A stretch of DNA of 64,000 nt from Kingdonia uniflora (GCA_014058105.1 JACGCM010000679.1:248001-312000), one strand, 5' to 3'; counted from the stretch's first letter, positions 10,504 to 22,438 are shown. Translations and numbers: made by a program. The notes: generated by a model from the letters alone, not told the origin.

Positions 10504-10580
10504 GATACTGAGTTGTGTTCGACTATAGGATACTAAGTTGTCTTCGACTATAGGATGCTGGCTTGTTCTTGTCGAATCTA
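10504..10580 (+). repeat. Three short tandem repeats of about 25 bp
   Basis: Units beginning GATACTGAGTTGTG, GATACTAAGTTGTC and GATGCTGGCTTGTT follow one another, the first two sharing TTCGACTATAG. They sit exactly where family 1 homology ends. Confidence 0.7.
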
Positions 10581-12505
10581 GAGAATATGAAACTACAGTA
10601 ATAGTTGGCTGCATATTAGAGGTAGAAGGATTAGTGTTTTTTGAGAAAGGAGAAGAAGAATGTCTCTGTGATAGGTGAAAGGTTTAGGACCATCCATAGT
10701 ACCCCTATAAGGATGAAAAGAAGCCCTTCCTCGGTGATGAATATAACGACCTCTTGGTTGAGAAGCCATGACCTTTTTCCTCTTGGGCGAGTTATCCGTG
10801 TGAGAACTAAGAAACTTGAGACCAGTAGGAAAACAAGAGTGATAAGAGAAGGGTGTATGAGTTATAAAGGAAGAAAGCTTGATTGCAAAGCAAGAGGTCC
10901 TCAGGAATGTATGAACACTTGTCCCAAAATTTATGTTATGAACATGTGTAAGGTAATTACAAGAATTAGCTTCCACACAAGCAAGTTTACAACTCTCGTT
11001 ATTGGTACAATGATGATTAATTTGTTTGATTATGTTGTTTGTAAAAGGCAAAAGTATCAAAGATTTTGTTATAAGATTTGAATAAACTGTTTGCTTGTTA
11101 TCAACAATGGTATGCCTGAGAATCAGACCAATAACCTTCTCAGTAACCTATTATGATTTCTTCGGAAGATCAATGGTTTTGAAGTTATTAGTTCAATAAT
11201 ATGAAAGCGGGAGAATCCCAAATCATAAAACTGGTCAATATTTGATTTTAGGTTTCTTTCCATACTAAAATCCTCAAGAAAAGGAGGGATCTGTTGACTC
11301 CCCAAACTTAACTCCCCAAAATACTCCTTACCATTGCCATTGGATCGACTAAATCTACAGTTGTCAAAAGTGATGACGTGCCAACTTTAGTTAGGAGAAA
11401 AGCCGGCTTGGCTCGGCTCAATCAACAAAAATATACTCTCTCTCCTATACGTCAACAAATCTACTCTCTCTTCTGAATTGTTCTTTTTCTTCTCCCATAA
11501 TCCACTCTCTCTCTCACTATTGTGTTGCGTGGACTCTGCGTGGATTGTTATTTCATAATTGAATTTGAAATTGTTGTTACAGGTTTATGTACCTCTCTCC
11601 CCTCTTTTTTTGTGTAATTGAAGATAGTAAAGTTTGATTAATTTTCTGCTGAAATAATAAGTTTAGGCTACCATGAAGCATGAGAAAAAAAAAACAATTA
11701 TAGTCAAAGACTTGTAAACATGTTTCTATTTATCTATCCCATTAATAATCAAGAGGCCTCAATAATTTAAATCAACGTCCAATCATAACATACGACTAAA
11801 GTTTCGTATCATCATCATTAATCCCTTCATGTATACAAAAAGAACTATTTTCTAATTTTTATATCGCCTTCGTCATCTAGATGTATGTGTTATCATGCTG
11901 CCTTTTCCCACCTAAGTTGTAGAAGTTGCATGTGCTTAAGCCAAAACTTTTGCTTCCTGAGTTGTATTTGTCATCATATTGCCTCTGCCTATATTCACAT
12001 TTAATGACGATCGACGACCGTTTAATTCCTCCAAACCTATTAGCAACATTAACTAATGAAGCCTATGGTGTGTGTGGATAACATACTAGAAATTGTAATC
12101 TTAAGTGCCTTGGAGTACATATCACGATCAACCAACTATATCATTAATTTCTTAGAGTCCACAATCACCATCGTCACAGAGAGTTAGCGGATCAATCCTT
12201 CCATTTTTAAGAGGTTTAAAATCTAAGCCTATGCAAAATGCTAAATACTAAATACCTTAACTTAAATACGGAGTTCACCATTTGAACAAACCATGATTGT
12301 AATTATCTAGATTGAGCAGACCATGATTGTAATTATCTAGATTGAACAGACCATGATTTATAAAACTAAGCATTTATTTTCTTCAACATGTTTATAAGAT
12401 ATGACACATAGATGATCTTTTTACATGAGCAATAGTAGAAGCCTTCCAATTATTTCTCTAATGTTTTTTTTTTATCTATCATTTGAAGTTTATTGATTGC
12501 CTAAG
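10581..12505. other. No supported gene; promoter-like CT-rich leader
   Basis: Open frames on both strands at 10593-11081 overlap. The minus frame has an RG-rich run (GRYIHHRGRASFHPYRG) that recalls a retroelement gag linker, but no other landmark supports it. Around 11430-11600 the sequence has CT-rich leader character, with TTGTTGTTACAG near 11572-11583 as a possible intron end. This could be the 5' part of the broken TPR/FAR1 locus that follows. The remainder is AT-rich. A short duplicated phrase (ACCATGATTGTAATTATCTAG) recurs at about 12290-12345. Confidence 0.35.
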
Positions 12506-12723
12506 ATGATTGAAGATATTTTATATAAAGGTAATGAGGCCTTCATCGCTTGTCGGTATGAAGAATCTGTTCAGCTTTTCTCTGAAGCGATATGTGACGA
12601 TCCCACAAACCATGCCTTGTACTCCAAGCTTCTGCGGCTTATGTATGTATCGACTAATTAAAAATATCCCTTGTGGATGCCCATAAGACTATGGAGCTAA
12701 TAAATCTAACTTCCAAAGATGGT
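12506..12723 (+). pseudogene. HOP/STI1-like TPR exon remnant
   Basis: From ATG 12506 the frame encodes MIEDILYKGNEAFIACRYEE and then SVQLFSEAICDDPTNHALYS. This is the first TPR repeat of the Hsp70-Hsp90 organising protein type (KGNxAF, FTEAI, PTNHVLYS). One base is missing near 12635, after which the adjacent frame gives AAYVCID, a TAA, and LVDAHKTMELINL, the second TPR helix pair. The block ends at a good donor, GATGGTAAGT at about 12718. The protein class is clear; the exact paralogue is not. The frameshift and stop argue against function. Confidence 0.65.
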
Positions 12724-12787
12724 AAGTTTAATATTTTGGTTCCATTGTTTTGATTTGATGTGATCAATAGAAAAATTATTATTTTTT

Positions 12788-15030
12788 CACATTTTAGATA
12801 TACAGATACCAGTAGTTGAAACCGTATGGCACTCAGACAAAGTTAAAAAGGACAAAAATATTGGTAAAATTGATGATGCAATAAAATTTAAAAAACCTTG
12901 CATCGGTATATTTTTGACTCTATTGATGAAGCTCGGAACTATTATAAGGAATATGGACGAGTTAAAGGTTTTTCGATTCGAAAAAGGTCTACAAAAGCAA
13001 GACGCAGTGGATCTGATACAACATTTATAAAATTTGTATGCAGTTGTGAGGGACAACATTCAAAGAAGGTAGTCGAAGATCATGTTGATGATGCAGAGAA
13101 AATCAGGAGAAGTGGATCAACCATGTGAAGTGGTTGTAAACCAAAAATGGCAATCGTTAACATTAAAGGAACTTTAAAGTCAGAAGTTATAATTTTCTTT
13201 GATGAACATAGCCATACACTTGTTTCTCCGAAGTCTAAGATTTGCATGAAGTCGAATAGACACATGACAAAAGTGGCTAAAAACTTGGTATAAACTTTTA
13301 GAAAGGAGAACATTGAAGTAGGGAAAGTTGCATCTATTATGAGCGGCAGTTACTCCAATGCTAGTATTCCCCCAAGAGATTGCTGGAATCAGCTATGAAA
13401 TGTGCAGTACAAAGATTTGGATATTAGAGATGTGCATGGAGTTTTAATGTATTTTCGAAAGAAGTAGTTAGAAGATTCGAATTTCTTTTATGCAATTCAA
13501 GCAGATGTGGTTGGACGAGCAGTAAATTTTTTCTGGGCAGATGCGCGTGCACGAATGAGTTACCAACAATTTGGAGACGTAATTATTTTAGGCATGACTT
13601 ACAGAAAAAAAAATATATGAGATGCCTTTCGTTCCTTTTACAAGTATTAATCGTTATTATAAGTCAGTTTGATACGGTTGTGCATTACTTCAAGATGAAA
13701 CACAAATACCGCTTGAATGGTTATTTGAGACTTGGCTTGAATGCATGTGAGGAAAGCATTCAGTTTCAATTGTTACTGATCAAGATCAAGCCATGGGAGG
13801 AGCTATTGCAAAGGTATTTCCTTCATCACGCCATCAGCTTTGCAATTGGCATATCACAAATAAATTTCAAGAAAAACTTTCACACAAATATTCCACAGAA
13901 CCAAAGTTCAAGATCGCAATTAATTATTGTATTCACCAAATTTATGAACCAGAAGAGTTTGAAAAGCATTGGATTTCCATGATAAATGAGTTTGATTTGG
14001 AGGTAATAATTGGCTTTCTCATTTGTATCCAATTAGAGAGTTTTGGATTCCTTCCAACAACCGGAGTACTTTTTTTGCTGGGATGTATACTACACAAAGA
14101 AGTAAAAGTATTAATTCCTTCTTTGATATATTTGTTACATTAAAGATAAATTTGAAAGAATTTGTTACGAAGTATGAACAAGCTCGAGATATAATATATG
14201 CTACAAAGGTTACTAAGGATTATAATTTCATTACAAGAAGCAAATATTGAAAACACAATGATGTCCCTCACTTTTAAGGCAGAAGAAATTAAAATAGATG
14301 GTGACCAACGTACCTATAGGGTGAAGTCAAGGGATACAAAAGAGTCTTAATTTCATTGTTAAGTTGGATATAAAAGCATACAGTGGTAGTTTTGAGTGGC
14401 AAAATTTTAAATTCATTGGGCCATTGTGTAGTCATGTTTTAAAAGTTTTTGAGCAACTTGATATGAACGAAATCCCATCTCACTTCATACTGGAGAGGTC
14501 GACAAAGCAAGCAAATAGAACTTAGCTTCCAAGTATAGTTAATTATGTGAAGGATGAAAATTATATGATAGTTGAGGCGGGGAGAATCAGTCTTATATGT
14601 AGACGTTCTTCCAAGTTGGCACACATTTCCGCCAAGTCAGATGAAGGGCACAAGGTTACTGAAGATTGTATCAAAGAAGCATATACAAAATGTCTAGATA
14701 TCATACTTTACCTATTGAAAAATGAGGGAACTATTAAAAATTTGGACGATCCCCAAGAAAGTTTAAAAGATGGAGGCAGCACTACTAATGAGTTGCTTAT
14801 ATCAATTTCTATACTTCTAGATCCTCATGTTTCTCAAACAAAGGGGAGAAAGAAAGATGATAAGGGAAATGACAAGTCTACAAGGGTTAGTGTTAAGGAC
14901 AAAATTCTTAGGGTCTTCGAGGTGGCAAGTATCAAAAAAAGGAAATGTAGTGTTTGTAGAGAAAGTGACCACGACAAGAGACAATGCAAGAAGTTAAATT
15001 CACATAAACTTGCAGAGCAATGTAAGTAAA
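12788..15030 (+). pseudogene. FAR1-related sequence (FRS/FHY3-like) pseudogene
   Basis: The fragments in order are typical of the FAR1/FHY3 family, transcription factors derived from Mutator-like transposases. A FAR1 DNA-binding domain is at 12898-13330 (FDSIDEARNYYKEYGRVKGF, then EHSHTLVSPKSK and RHMTKVAKNLV). A linker follows (EDSNFFYAIQADVVGRAVNF). The MULE transposase core is at about 13540-14250 (GAIAKVFPSSRHQLCNWHI, CIHQIYEPEEFEKHW, STFFAGMYTTQRSKSINSFF). A SWIM remnant is at about 14410-14450 (LCSHVLKVFEQLDMNEIPSH), and a C-terminal zinc knuckle CSVCRESDHDKRQC lies near 14947. Many stops and frameshifts break the frame. The N-terminus seems to start upstream of the first ATG at 12898, because KPCIG precedes it in another frame. 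A still-mobile MULE of the FAR1 type is the alternative, but no terminal inverted repeats were seen. Confidence 0.85.
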
Positions 15031-15032
15031 TC

Positions 15033-15475
15033 TTAATCTAAATTATTTATTGTTAAAAATAATAAACTTGTATAACTTATTTTTAGTTGCAAATTAAGTA
15101 TAAAAATGACAATACTCCCTCTTTAATATTTGGTTAACAATCATATTTCTATACAATTTTAACAACTTTGGTTGATGAAACAAGGGAACTCGGGAGTGAA
15201 GATGATAATATAGAGTCAATTCCAACCAGAGATGTAATGATGAACTAAATCCTTGAGAACAATATAATTAAAATTTAGTAAAATTTATTTTTCGATAAGC
15301 ATAATTAATTTGTATAACTCTTTCTTAGTTAAATTAGCATTACCCCTCTTTAACATATGATTAATGATCTTATATTTGTACAATTTTTGCATAGCTTTGA
15401 AGGATGAAATAATGGACTTTGGAAGAGAATAGGAAGATATAGATAATATTCCAAAAGAAGATGTAATGAAGAACT
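15033..15475 (+). repeat. Diverged tandem duplication of last FRS-like exon
   Basis: Two units of about 220 bp (15033-15247 and 15262-15475) share an intron-like part (AATAAACTTGTATAACT / AATTAATTTGTATAACT) and an acidic exon end. The exon ends encode ETRELGSEDDNIESIPTRDV and DIDNIPKEDVMKN, each followed by a stop. The acid-rich tail fits an FRS C-terminus. Confidence 0.55.
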
Positions 15476-15990
15476 AAAGCGTATAGAGATCTATAAGAGT
15501 TTCCATCAAGTTATCGTGCGAGCAAGGCAACATTGGAGATTAGCATTAGTTCAAGCAGTTTGTAATTATAGCTTCTAGCATGCTACTGTTGATTATCCTT
15601 TCTTTTGTGCACAAATATTATAGAAACCCACAATATTATTTCTAGCAGGATAAACTTTGTTGCATACTTTTAGTTCCTTTGAGGGATGTAACTAAGCGCT
15701 CTACCATGGTGCGAGAAGAAAAAAAGGTTTTGCTCAGTGTTATATTTGTTTGTTCCGCTAATTAATTCTAAACCTAGTGGTTGATAATACACATTGTTAT
15801 GGTGATTTAGCTCGATTAAACCCACAAGAGAACTTGAAGCTTATCAAAAAGAGCTCCCCGACACGTATAGGCTCTTGGATTAGTTACCTAGCTCACATTC
15901 ATCTCGGTATTCTAGTCATAAATTCAAACAACTCACATTCTAAAGTTTTTTTTACAAAACCATAAACATTTAAAATCAAATAGGCATCAT
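15476..15990. other. No gene seen
   Basis: AT-rich, with one 62-codon chance frame. Ends at the foldback element. Confidence 0.4.
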
Positions 15991-16286
15991 CTTTTCATTA
16001 CACCATGGACTTGCATCCCATCAGTAGGCACTGAGATAGGTCCCCAGCCATTTAGTAAACCCATATCTATGAGTTATGCAAATACTTTTCACATGGAACA
16101 TACAAGCTCCATGTGATGATTATGTAAATGTTAGCATGCACTTTAGGAGTAATTATGGTAGGGGACCTATCTTGTATGTTCCACGTGAAAAGTATATGCA
16201 TAACTCATAGATAAGTGTTCACTAAATTGTAGAGGATCTATCTCAGTGCCTACTGATAGGATGTAAGTCCATGGTGTAATGAAAAG
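15991..16286. mobile_element. Foldback MITE-like inverted repeat
   Basis: Two arms of about 115-120 bp are near-perfect inverted copies. The left arm starts CTTTTCATTACACCATGGAC and the right arm ends with its complement at 16286. They are separated by about 50 bp. Matching inner blocks include CAGTAGGCACTGAGATAG, CTATGAGTTATGCA and GGAACATACAAG. There is no coding capacity. The target duplication could not be identified. The structure fits a non-autonomous foldback DNA element and would fold into a long hairpin if transcribed. Confidence 0.75.
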
Positions 16287-16930
16287 ACCGAGAATACAAG
16301 TCATGAGATAGAAAGGATTGAAAGTGAGAAACAAGGTCTCTTTGACACGATTATGATTTTAGAAAAAGAACTTCATGATGCTAGAGATAAAATGAAATCA
16401 ACTTTGGATGAACTTGATAAGGCCAAACTTGATTTAGCTTCATCTCAGCAAAAACTGGAAAAATTTTGTCATTGAACAAAAAATATTGATAAGATGTTAT
16501 ATATGGGGAAAACCGATAGTAACAAAAGGGGTCTAGGATATAAGAAACATGACTCTAATGCCAAGACTCTTCAAGTCACAAAAAATTTTAAAGCAACAAT
16601 TGTTTCACCTTTGCCCAAGCATAATATAATATCTACTCACAATCAAGCCAAGAGGCTTTCTTTCACTCAGATTTTTTATTGTCAAGCATGTGGTCAAAAT
16701 GGTTATGTTGTTTCTATTATAGATTTGTTTAGCCTTATCATCATATGTGAGACCATTCAATTGGCAAAGATATAACTCAAACATAAATTCTTCTAATATA
16801 AAAACTTGGAATATTGTTAGGTGGTTTGCTCAAAAAACATCAGCTTGAAAGGTTATTCGGGTTATTTGGGTGCGTAAGGATGAATTGACACCTCAACTAA
16901 GATACAATGTTGCACTGACAGCTATTCGGG
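16287..16930 (+). pseudogene. Ty1/copia gag remnant
   Basis: A coiled-coil segment (EIERIESEKQGLFDTIMI, LEKELHDARDKMKSTLDEL) is followed after a stop by DKMLYMGKTDSNKRGLGY and SFTQIFYCQACGQNG. Plant copia polyproteins of one common type have this layout: a heptad-rich stretch, then MLxxGKxxxxxxGLGY, then a CxxCGxxGH zinc knuckle. The knuckle here keeps C-x2-C-x2-N-G but has lost its later ligands. WVRKDEL near 16870 may be a continuation. No protease, integrase or RT follows. Confidence 0.55.
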
Positions 16931-18903
16931 CTATCGGTGTCTACTCTATTGATTAAGGTACATCAATCTCTTACCCTCTGTTCTGTTATGTTATTCTCTT
17001 ATAGATATACTATTATTAGATTTGATTTGTAGTTTTGTTTTTTGTTTTTGTTTATACTATGCACTTTTTAAATAATTACCATGATAGTAAAGATTTGATT
17101 TGTGCTTCTGTGTTATCTTAATTCAGTATGGTCTTATTTGGTACATGTTTTTATTGCGAAAGTAAATTAGTATCATGTTTAAATAGATAGGCAATAATTG
17201 TCAAAAATACTTGAGGATAACTGTAGAGACTTCGTACCTAATACTATGAGAGGATCTGGCATTTATTATAAACTTTGAGTGTTATGACATTAATTATTTC
17301 TAGCAAATCTCATCTTATTTTATGATCTCATTACGTTTGCATTACTCAATTGTTGATGGTGACATCAAATTTAGGTTATTTTAATATAACATTTCCTATA
17401 CTTGATTTGTGACGAAAAAAAGATTGTGTGAGACCGAAGATATTATAATAGGCATTTTTTTGTTACCCATTTTTGGCCTTCGTTATGCTTACTCTAAGTT
17501 TTATCCGTTTGCAGCCCCTTGCGTCTTAAAATATGTCAGTCGTTTTTTACCCAACTCCTTTTTGACCCGTTAGTTTTGAGATATTTCAGTGGAAAAATAA
17601 AGAAAGGAATAAAACCATGTGGTTTTAGTGGTGAAGATGACAATTATATGAGAATATTCCCAATGCTTTGTTAGTACATCAATAAGATTTTGCAAGAATA
17701 TTAATATAAAAAAAACATTATATTCTATATGTACTCAATAAAAGGAAAGAATAACGGGAGGTGAACTCAAAATGCAGAAAGAGGGGGAGTAAGTGTAACT
17801 ATTAGTCTCAGAATGCCAACAAAACACCTACTCCATCATATGCCTACCCTTGCCTACATTATAACCTTACCAAGACTTGTTTGATTTTGAGTTAAGCACA
17901 ATTAGTTTAGTGGAGATGAGAGATAAGGATTTTATATTAGTTAACTTGACACCATTAATGGCAATTGATTTCCTGTCCATGAGATCTTTTAGTTCACAGC
18001 GCGCATCTTATTTGATGAAATATGAATTTTTCTTTGCATACACTCATTTCATATTTCCACAAAGTGTTTCTTAATCAATTTTCAGTGATTTCAAGTAACC
18101 ACCATGAGAGGCCTAAGTTGAAACAACTTTCCAAAATAGTTATTTGCCTATGACTGCTCGTTCTGTTGACTGCATATTTATTAGATTGACTGTGCCCGGA
18201 CAAACACCTTGAGTAGGATTATATTCCGACTTGCTATATCACAAAGGCATTTTCTTATCTAAAATTTGTATATACTTTGTTTTCTTATCTATGTGTGTTG
18301 TGTAAGGGGAGGTGTTTTGCCAATGTTTATTTATGCCATTTATTCTAGAATTTTTGTGTGTGTTTGTGATATATCTGGGATTACCAGTATTTTGAGGGGG
18401 AGATGCATTTTATTTTGAGGAAATAACCAGTACTTTTTCAATGTGATATTGTTTTGGCTCTATTTATTTCCATTCACCTTTTTTTACTTCTGTGAAAAAA
18501 AATGGGGAATATGATCCTGACTTGTAAGCCAAGTTATGATTTTTTCTCAGATTCTTTATTTTTGAACGATTACGTAATGTATCTTGTTTAGTGTGCAGGG
18601 ATTCCAGAGCAAGTGCTATAAGATGAAAGAGTGGCTACGAGCATGAAGGTTCAAAAGGATTGAGTCAGTCCATCGAGTTGTAATTTTTTCTTTCTTATAT
18701 TCGTACTTTTGTCATTAAATAAACTAAATGGGGAGATGTGAAACATCCTTATTTGGTATTGGTTTCATTTCGTGTCTAAAATAGCTATCAACACTATCTC
18801 GTGGTTATTCATCGTCAGAGAGTGCACATGGAACGACTACAGCTGGATTGACGCTGAAGAAGTACGTTGGTTTTGTACCACATCGCTCAAACACTGATAA
18901 ATT
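16931..18903. other. No supported gene
   Basis: AT-rich DNA with one 65-codon frame (17877-18074) of no known family. No paired LTR for the copia remnant was recognised. Confidence 0.4.
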
Positions 18904-19165
18904 TACAGCCCATACTTCTTCTTTTCAGATAAATCTTTTTTTAATCATTAATTACAAAATCTGGATTGTTAGATATTTCTTTTTTCGGGGTTTCATTTAC
19001 TTTGTCTAATAACAATTCTAAAGTTAATTTGATTAGACAAAGACTTGATATAGGCTTTATGAATACTTTTTGGAATTCTTTTTTCCAGAGGTTGAAATAA
19101 AAAAAATTCCTATCACTACTTCAAATCACAGCCTTATCATGTTAAACATTAAACCCATTGAAAAT
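18904..19165 (+). pseudogene. LINE endonuclease C-terminal fragment, copy B
   Basis: Encodes the same end of the endonuclease as 6829-7090 (ISFFGVSFTLSNNNSK, then SNHSLIMLNIKPIENH). The catalytic SDH is SNH here and the TWSN block reads TLSN, so it is further decayed. Confidence 0.75.
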
Positions 19166-19558
19166 CATTTATTAAGAGAATCTTATATTATAAATCTCAG
19201 TTTTGTTCTACATGGCGGCGATTGTCCTACGTGGCTACGATTATCCCGCGTAGCGTGATTGCCCTACCGCATGCAAGCATTAAAAGAATAGAATGTTGTT
19301 ACAACCTTTCATGACATATTTAAGTAATAATTTGGAACTTAAAAGGGCAACTTAGTGAGATGACAGTTATTTCCTGCGGAAGATTCTTCATATTTCCCTC
19401 AAACTATCTCTTTACTCATTCTCTACCAAAGAATTGAAACTGTCTTCCTATCCTATAGCAATGTTGACATTAGTGCCTCTCTTTCTAATTGTACCATCAA
19501 GTCGAGGAAAACGCACACCTATCACTGATAATCATCTTCTCTTCCTTCTCTCCCCCCC

Positions 19559-19596
<38 letters not shown>

Positions 19597-20239
19597 CCTA
19601 AAAGAACTTTTTAACAAGAAAGGATATACATTTGCAACAATTTTTGTCTCAATATCGTTGAATATACTCCGAACTCACCAAATTAGAGTTTCAACTTTGG
19701 GATAATTGCCTTTTTTTTCAAGAATGTATGTCAATTCTAATTTCAAAGTTCTCTCTCTCTCTCACTTTCTCCCTCTCACATTTTATTTCTTATGTTTCAC
19801 GCTTTATTTGATGATTCAAATGCTCTTCTTATCAATATATTTTCAAAGAATATGGAACTAAAACAATATTATGTTCTCTCTAATGTGTGTATCTTGACAC
19901 ACATTAGAGTTTTGAGTTGCTTTTTGGTGCTTTGTAAACTTCTTCTTCCATAATAGAGGTAAGTTGACGAACCCTTATTTATTTGGTGTAAATCAATACT
20001 TCTGAGTCAAATTGTTTCTTTTAGTTATGTTAGAGGCATCAAAATACGCAGGCAAGTACTTTATACTTTTTTTTTATGATTACAAAGCTTTCCTCGGCTT
20101 TCATTTTCTTTCACCAATTTTATAAGAATTCCATTAATATTTTAGTTTTGCGGTTTTACAGAAGATTTCAAGGAAGAAGATGAAGCTCGCAAGGTCTGCA
20201 AATAGCGCTAGATAAAATATCAAATAATATGGGAATAAT
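19166..20239. other. Duplicated flank with target site of the array
   Basis: Second copy of 7091-8194, with shorter C and CT tracts. It ends in ATAAT (20235-20239), the left target duplication of the family 1 array. The same five bases lie at 40411-40415. Confidence 0.7.
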
Positions 20240-20712
20240 TGATCCAAGAGGATCTAGGAATGTTTAAAGTTATTGTTAAAGTCGTTCGAGCGAGATTGAG
20301 AGTCGTTCGAACGACTCCCAATTTTTTTTAAACGACTATTTTCATAATTACTGGAATTTTGGCCCAGAGACAATTTTCGTTCGAATGAACTTGGATGTCG
20401 TTCGAACGACTTGCCAAGTTTCTAGGGTTTTAGACCAATTAGGCATAAAGTCGGTTAAACGACTTCCTATTTCGTTCGAACGACTTTGGCGGTGTTTGTG
20501 ATTTTTAGGCGTTGTTTTGCCTCGAGATCCGTTTTTTATTTTCTATGTTATGTTATATCAATAAAGAGTTCTAAAGAAGAGGCCCAAGGTTTTGGAGTGA
20601 TTCATTGTAATTACTTCATTTTTAAGCAATTGAAGCTTTTATTTTCCCCAATCAATTGGTGTTCTTCATATTTTTTTAGTTAACTAAAGCTTCTCAATCG
20701 TATTGTGGATTA
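20240..20712 (+). mobile_element. Family 1 gypsy LTR, copy B (left end of array)
   Basis: TGATCC...GGATTA ends, with the GTCGTTCGAACGACTCCC palindrome near 20292. Followed by TAGTATCAG at 20715-20723, a primer binding site with one substitution from TGGTATCAG. Confidence 0.85.
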
Positions 20713-22066
20713 AGTAGTATCAGTTTTTCAGTTACGATCTTCGGGGGTTGATTGTGGCTTATGGTCTCTATACATGACCATCTTAAGAAAACGAAGGGGA
20801 TGCTAGTGAATCCGTTGAAGATTCATCGCAAACCTAATTCGAAGAAGAAGGACAATTTGGAGATGGACGACTCCAACTATCAACTTACAATTTAGAAACA
20901 AAAGTTTCCGACCTAACTTCTACTGTAGGGGAGTTGGTAGAACAATTGCGTCTCACGAACCTCGTAAAGGCTTCCGCTTTGGCGACGCGGTGAAGCCGTT
21001 CGAGGAAGAAAGATGATATGGAGGTGGATAGAGACAAGGATTTTACGAGGATCGATAGTGATTCTGGCGATGCCGAATCTGACAAGGAGCGATCAGGTAT
21101 TGGTAAGTCATCGAATCCTATTCGTAATCTTCGTATCAATTTTAAGAATTAAATTTCGGTATTCGACGATTCGATCGATGCCGAGAAGTTGGATAATTGG
21201 TTAGATAGGTTAGAAATTTATTTTTCTCTCTATGAATACTCCAATGCTCAGTAAATATGCTTTGCTACGTTAAAATTCGTAAGTGATACACTCACGTGGT
21301 AGAAATCTTATCGGAAACGCCAAGATGTAAGAAATTTAGGCTAGAAATAATTCAAGGTATTAGTGCAAAAGCAGTTTTATCCGATTGGGTATGAGCAAGA
21401 GAGATGGTATAAATGGCACAATTTACGCCAAAAGTTTGAGCAATCCGTACAGGAGTACACTATGGCATTTTATAACCAAGCTTTGGTTTTAGACATTAAT
21501 GTAGACAAGTATGAGGTGTTCATAAAGTACGCGAGGGGTTTGTCGGAGTCAATTAGGCGAGAGTTCAGGCCCTTTACTGTGGCCAATACTGAGGACGCTA
21601 TCGTGAAGGCAAGTACTTGAAGAGTGGCAAAGAAGATGAAAAGATCAAGTCGGGGTACAAGTCTAGTTGGAAACACAAGCATAAGGGAGAGGCCAAAGGA
21701 GAGGGGTCTTCGTCCAAGGAGTTTAATTGCAATCATTGTAAAGCGAGTAGGCAGATTTCCGATTATTGTTAGAAACTTCACCCAGAACTTAGGCCGAAGG
21801 AGAAGAAGAGCAAGAAAGGGAGATATGTACTAGCCGCAGAGGCTACTAACCTTCTGGATTTAGATAATCCAAATCCAAAGCTTACATTTATGTTTCAGCG
21901 GACTTTAGCTACCAAGGAGGAGAGTCGGGAAGAACTTTTTCATGTTAGTATTTAGGTGACGTAGAGTTTAGTCGAGGCCATTGTGGATCCGGGTAGTCAA
22001 AAAATTTTGAATTTTGAGACGTTGGTAAAGAAGATGGGTTTGACGACTACTGCTCATCCTAAGCCG
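20713..22066 (+). pseudogene. Family 1 gypsy gag and protease start, copy B
   Basis: Same order as copy A: a charged N-terminus, capsid blocks (YEQERWYKWHNLRQKF at 21387-21440, EYTMAFYNQALVLDI), a zinc knuckle near 21728-21770 with Gly changed to Arg (CKASRQISDYC), and the protease loop IVDPGSQK near 21983. It is broken by stops and cut at 22066 where the truncated Tat1 LTR begins. Confidence 0.75.
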
Positions 22067-22437
22067 TAACTCACCGAGATTTCGTGACAGTAATCATGTA
22101 CTCCTGTCCTACACTTGGTGACTCAGCTTCCTATGATTCTATAAATAGAGGAGAGGGGAAACCAAGTAGGGGTTAGAAGAATGACCCCCAGCCCCTTGCA
22201 TTTTACCTTTGACCTCCCAATATTCACTGTATTCAAACCCTCCAATTACTCTTCAGTAATATAATCTCTCTTAAAAATCCTCATCAGAGGTCGTAGAGAG
22301 TCACATTCGGGCCTCTACGTAAGAGTTTGTATATAGTTAGTTTTTACTCTAGACTAATTGTTTGCATCTCTTTGATTGAAGATAGATTTCACATTGTAAG
22401 AACCAACTTCACCTCTAAATGAAGTTAGTTCCCTACA
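22067..22437 (+). mobile_element. Tat1 5' LTR, left-truncated
   Basis: Aligns to 34752-35124 of the 3' LTR, from TAACTC to CCCTACA. It contains TATA-like TCTATAAATAGAGG near 22136. The first about 353 bp, including the U3 start, are missing. Confidence 0.85.
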
Positions 22438-22438
22438 A

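Larger units (their letters stand above)
18904..22066 (+). repeat. 3.2 kb segmental duplication, copy B
   Basis: Second copy of 6829-10060, 12.1 kb downstream. The left edge lies inside the LINE endonuclease. The right edge is cut at the junction with the Tat1 LTR, in the protease active-site region just after CCTAAGCCGT. Confidence 0.85.

Noticed and set aside
10593..11081. Overlapping open frames on both strands (155 codons minus, 146 codons plus)
   Set aside because: The minus frame has an RG-rich patch like a retroelement gag linker, but no capsid, knuckle or protease around it; neither frame could be assigned.
15991..16286. Foldback as a microRNA precursor
   Set aside because: Arms are far longer and more perfect than plant microRNA hairpins; MITE or inverted duplication is simpler, although small RNA output is not excluded.
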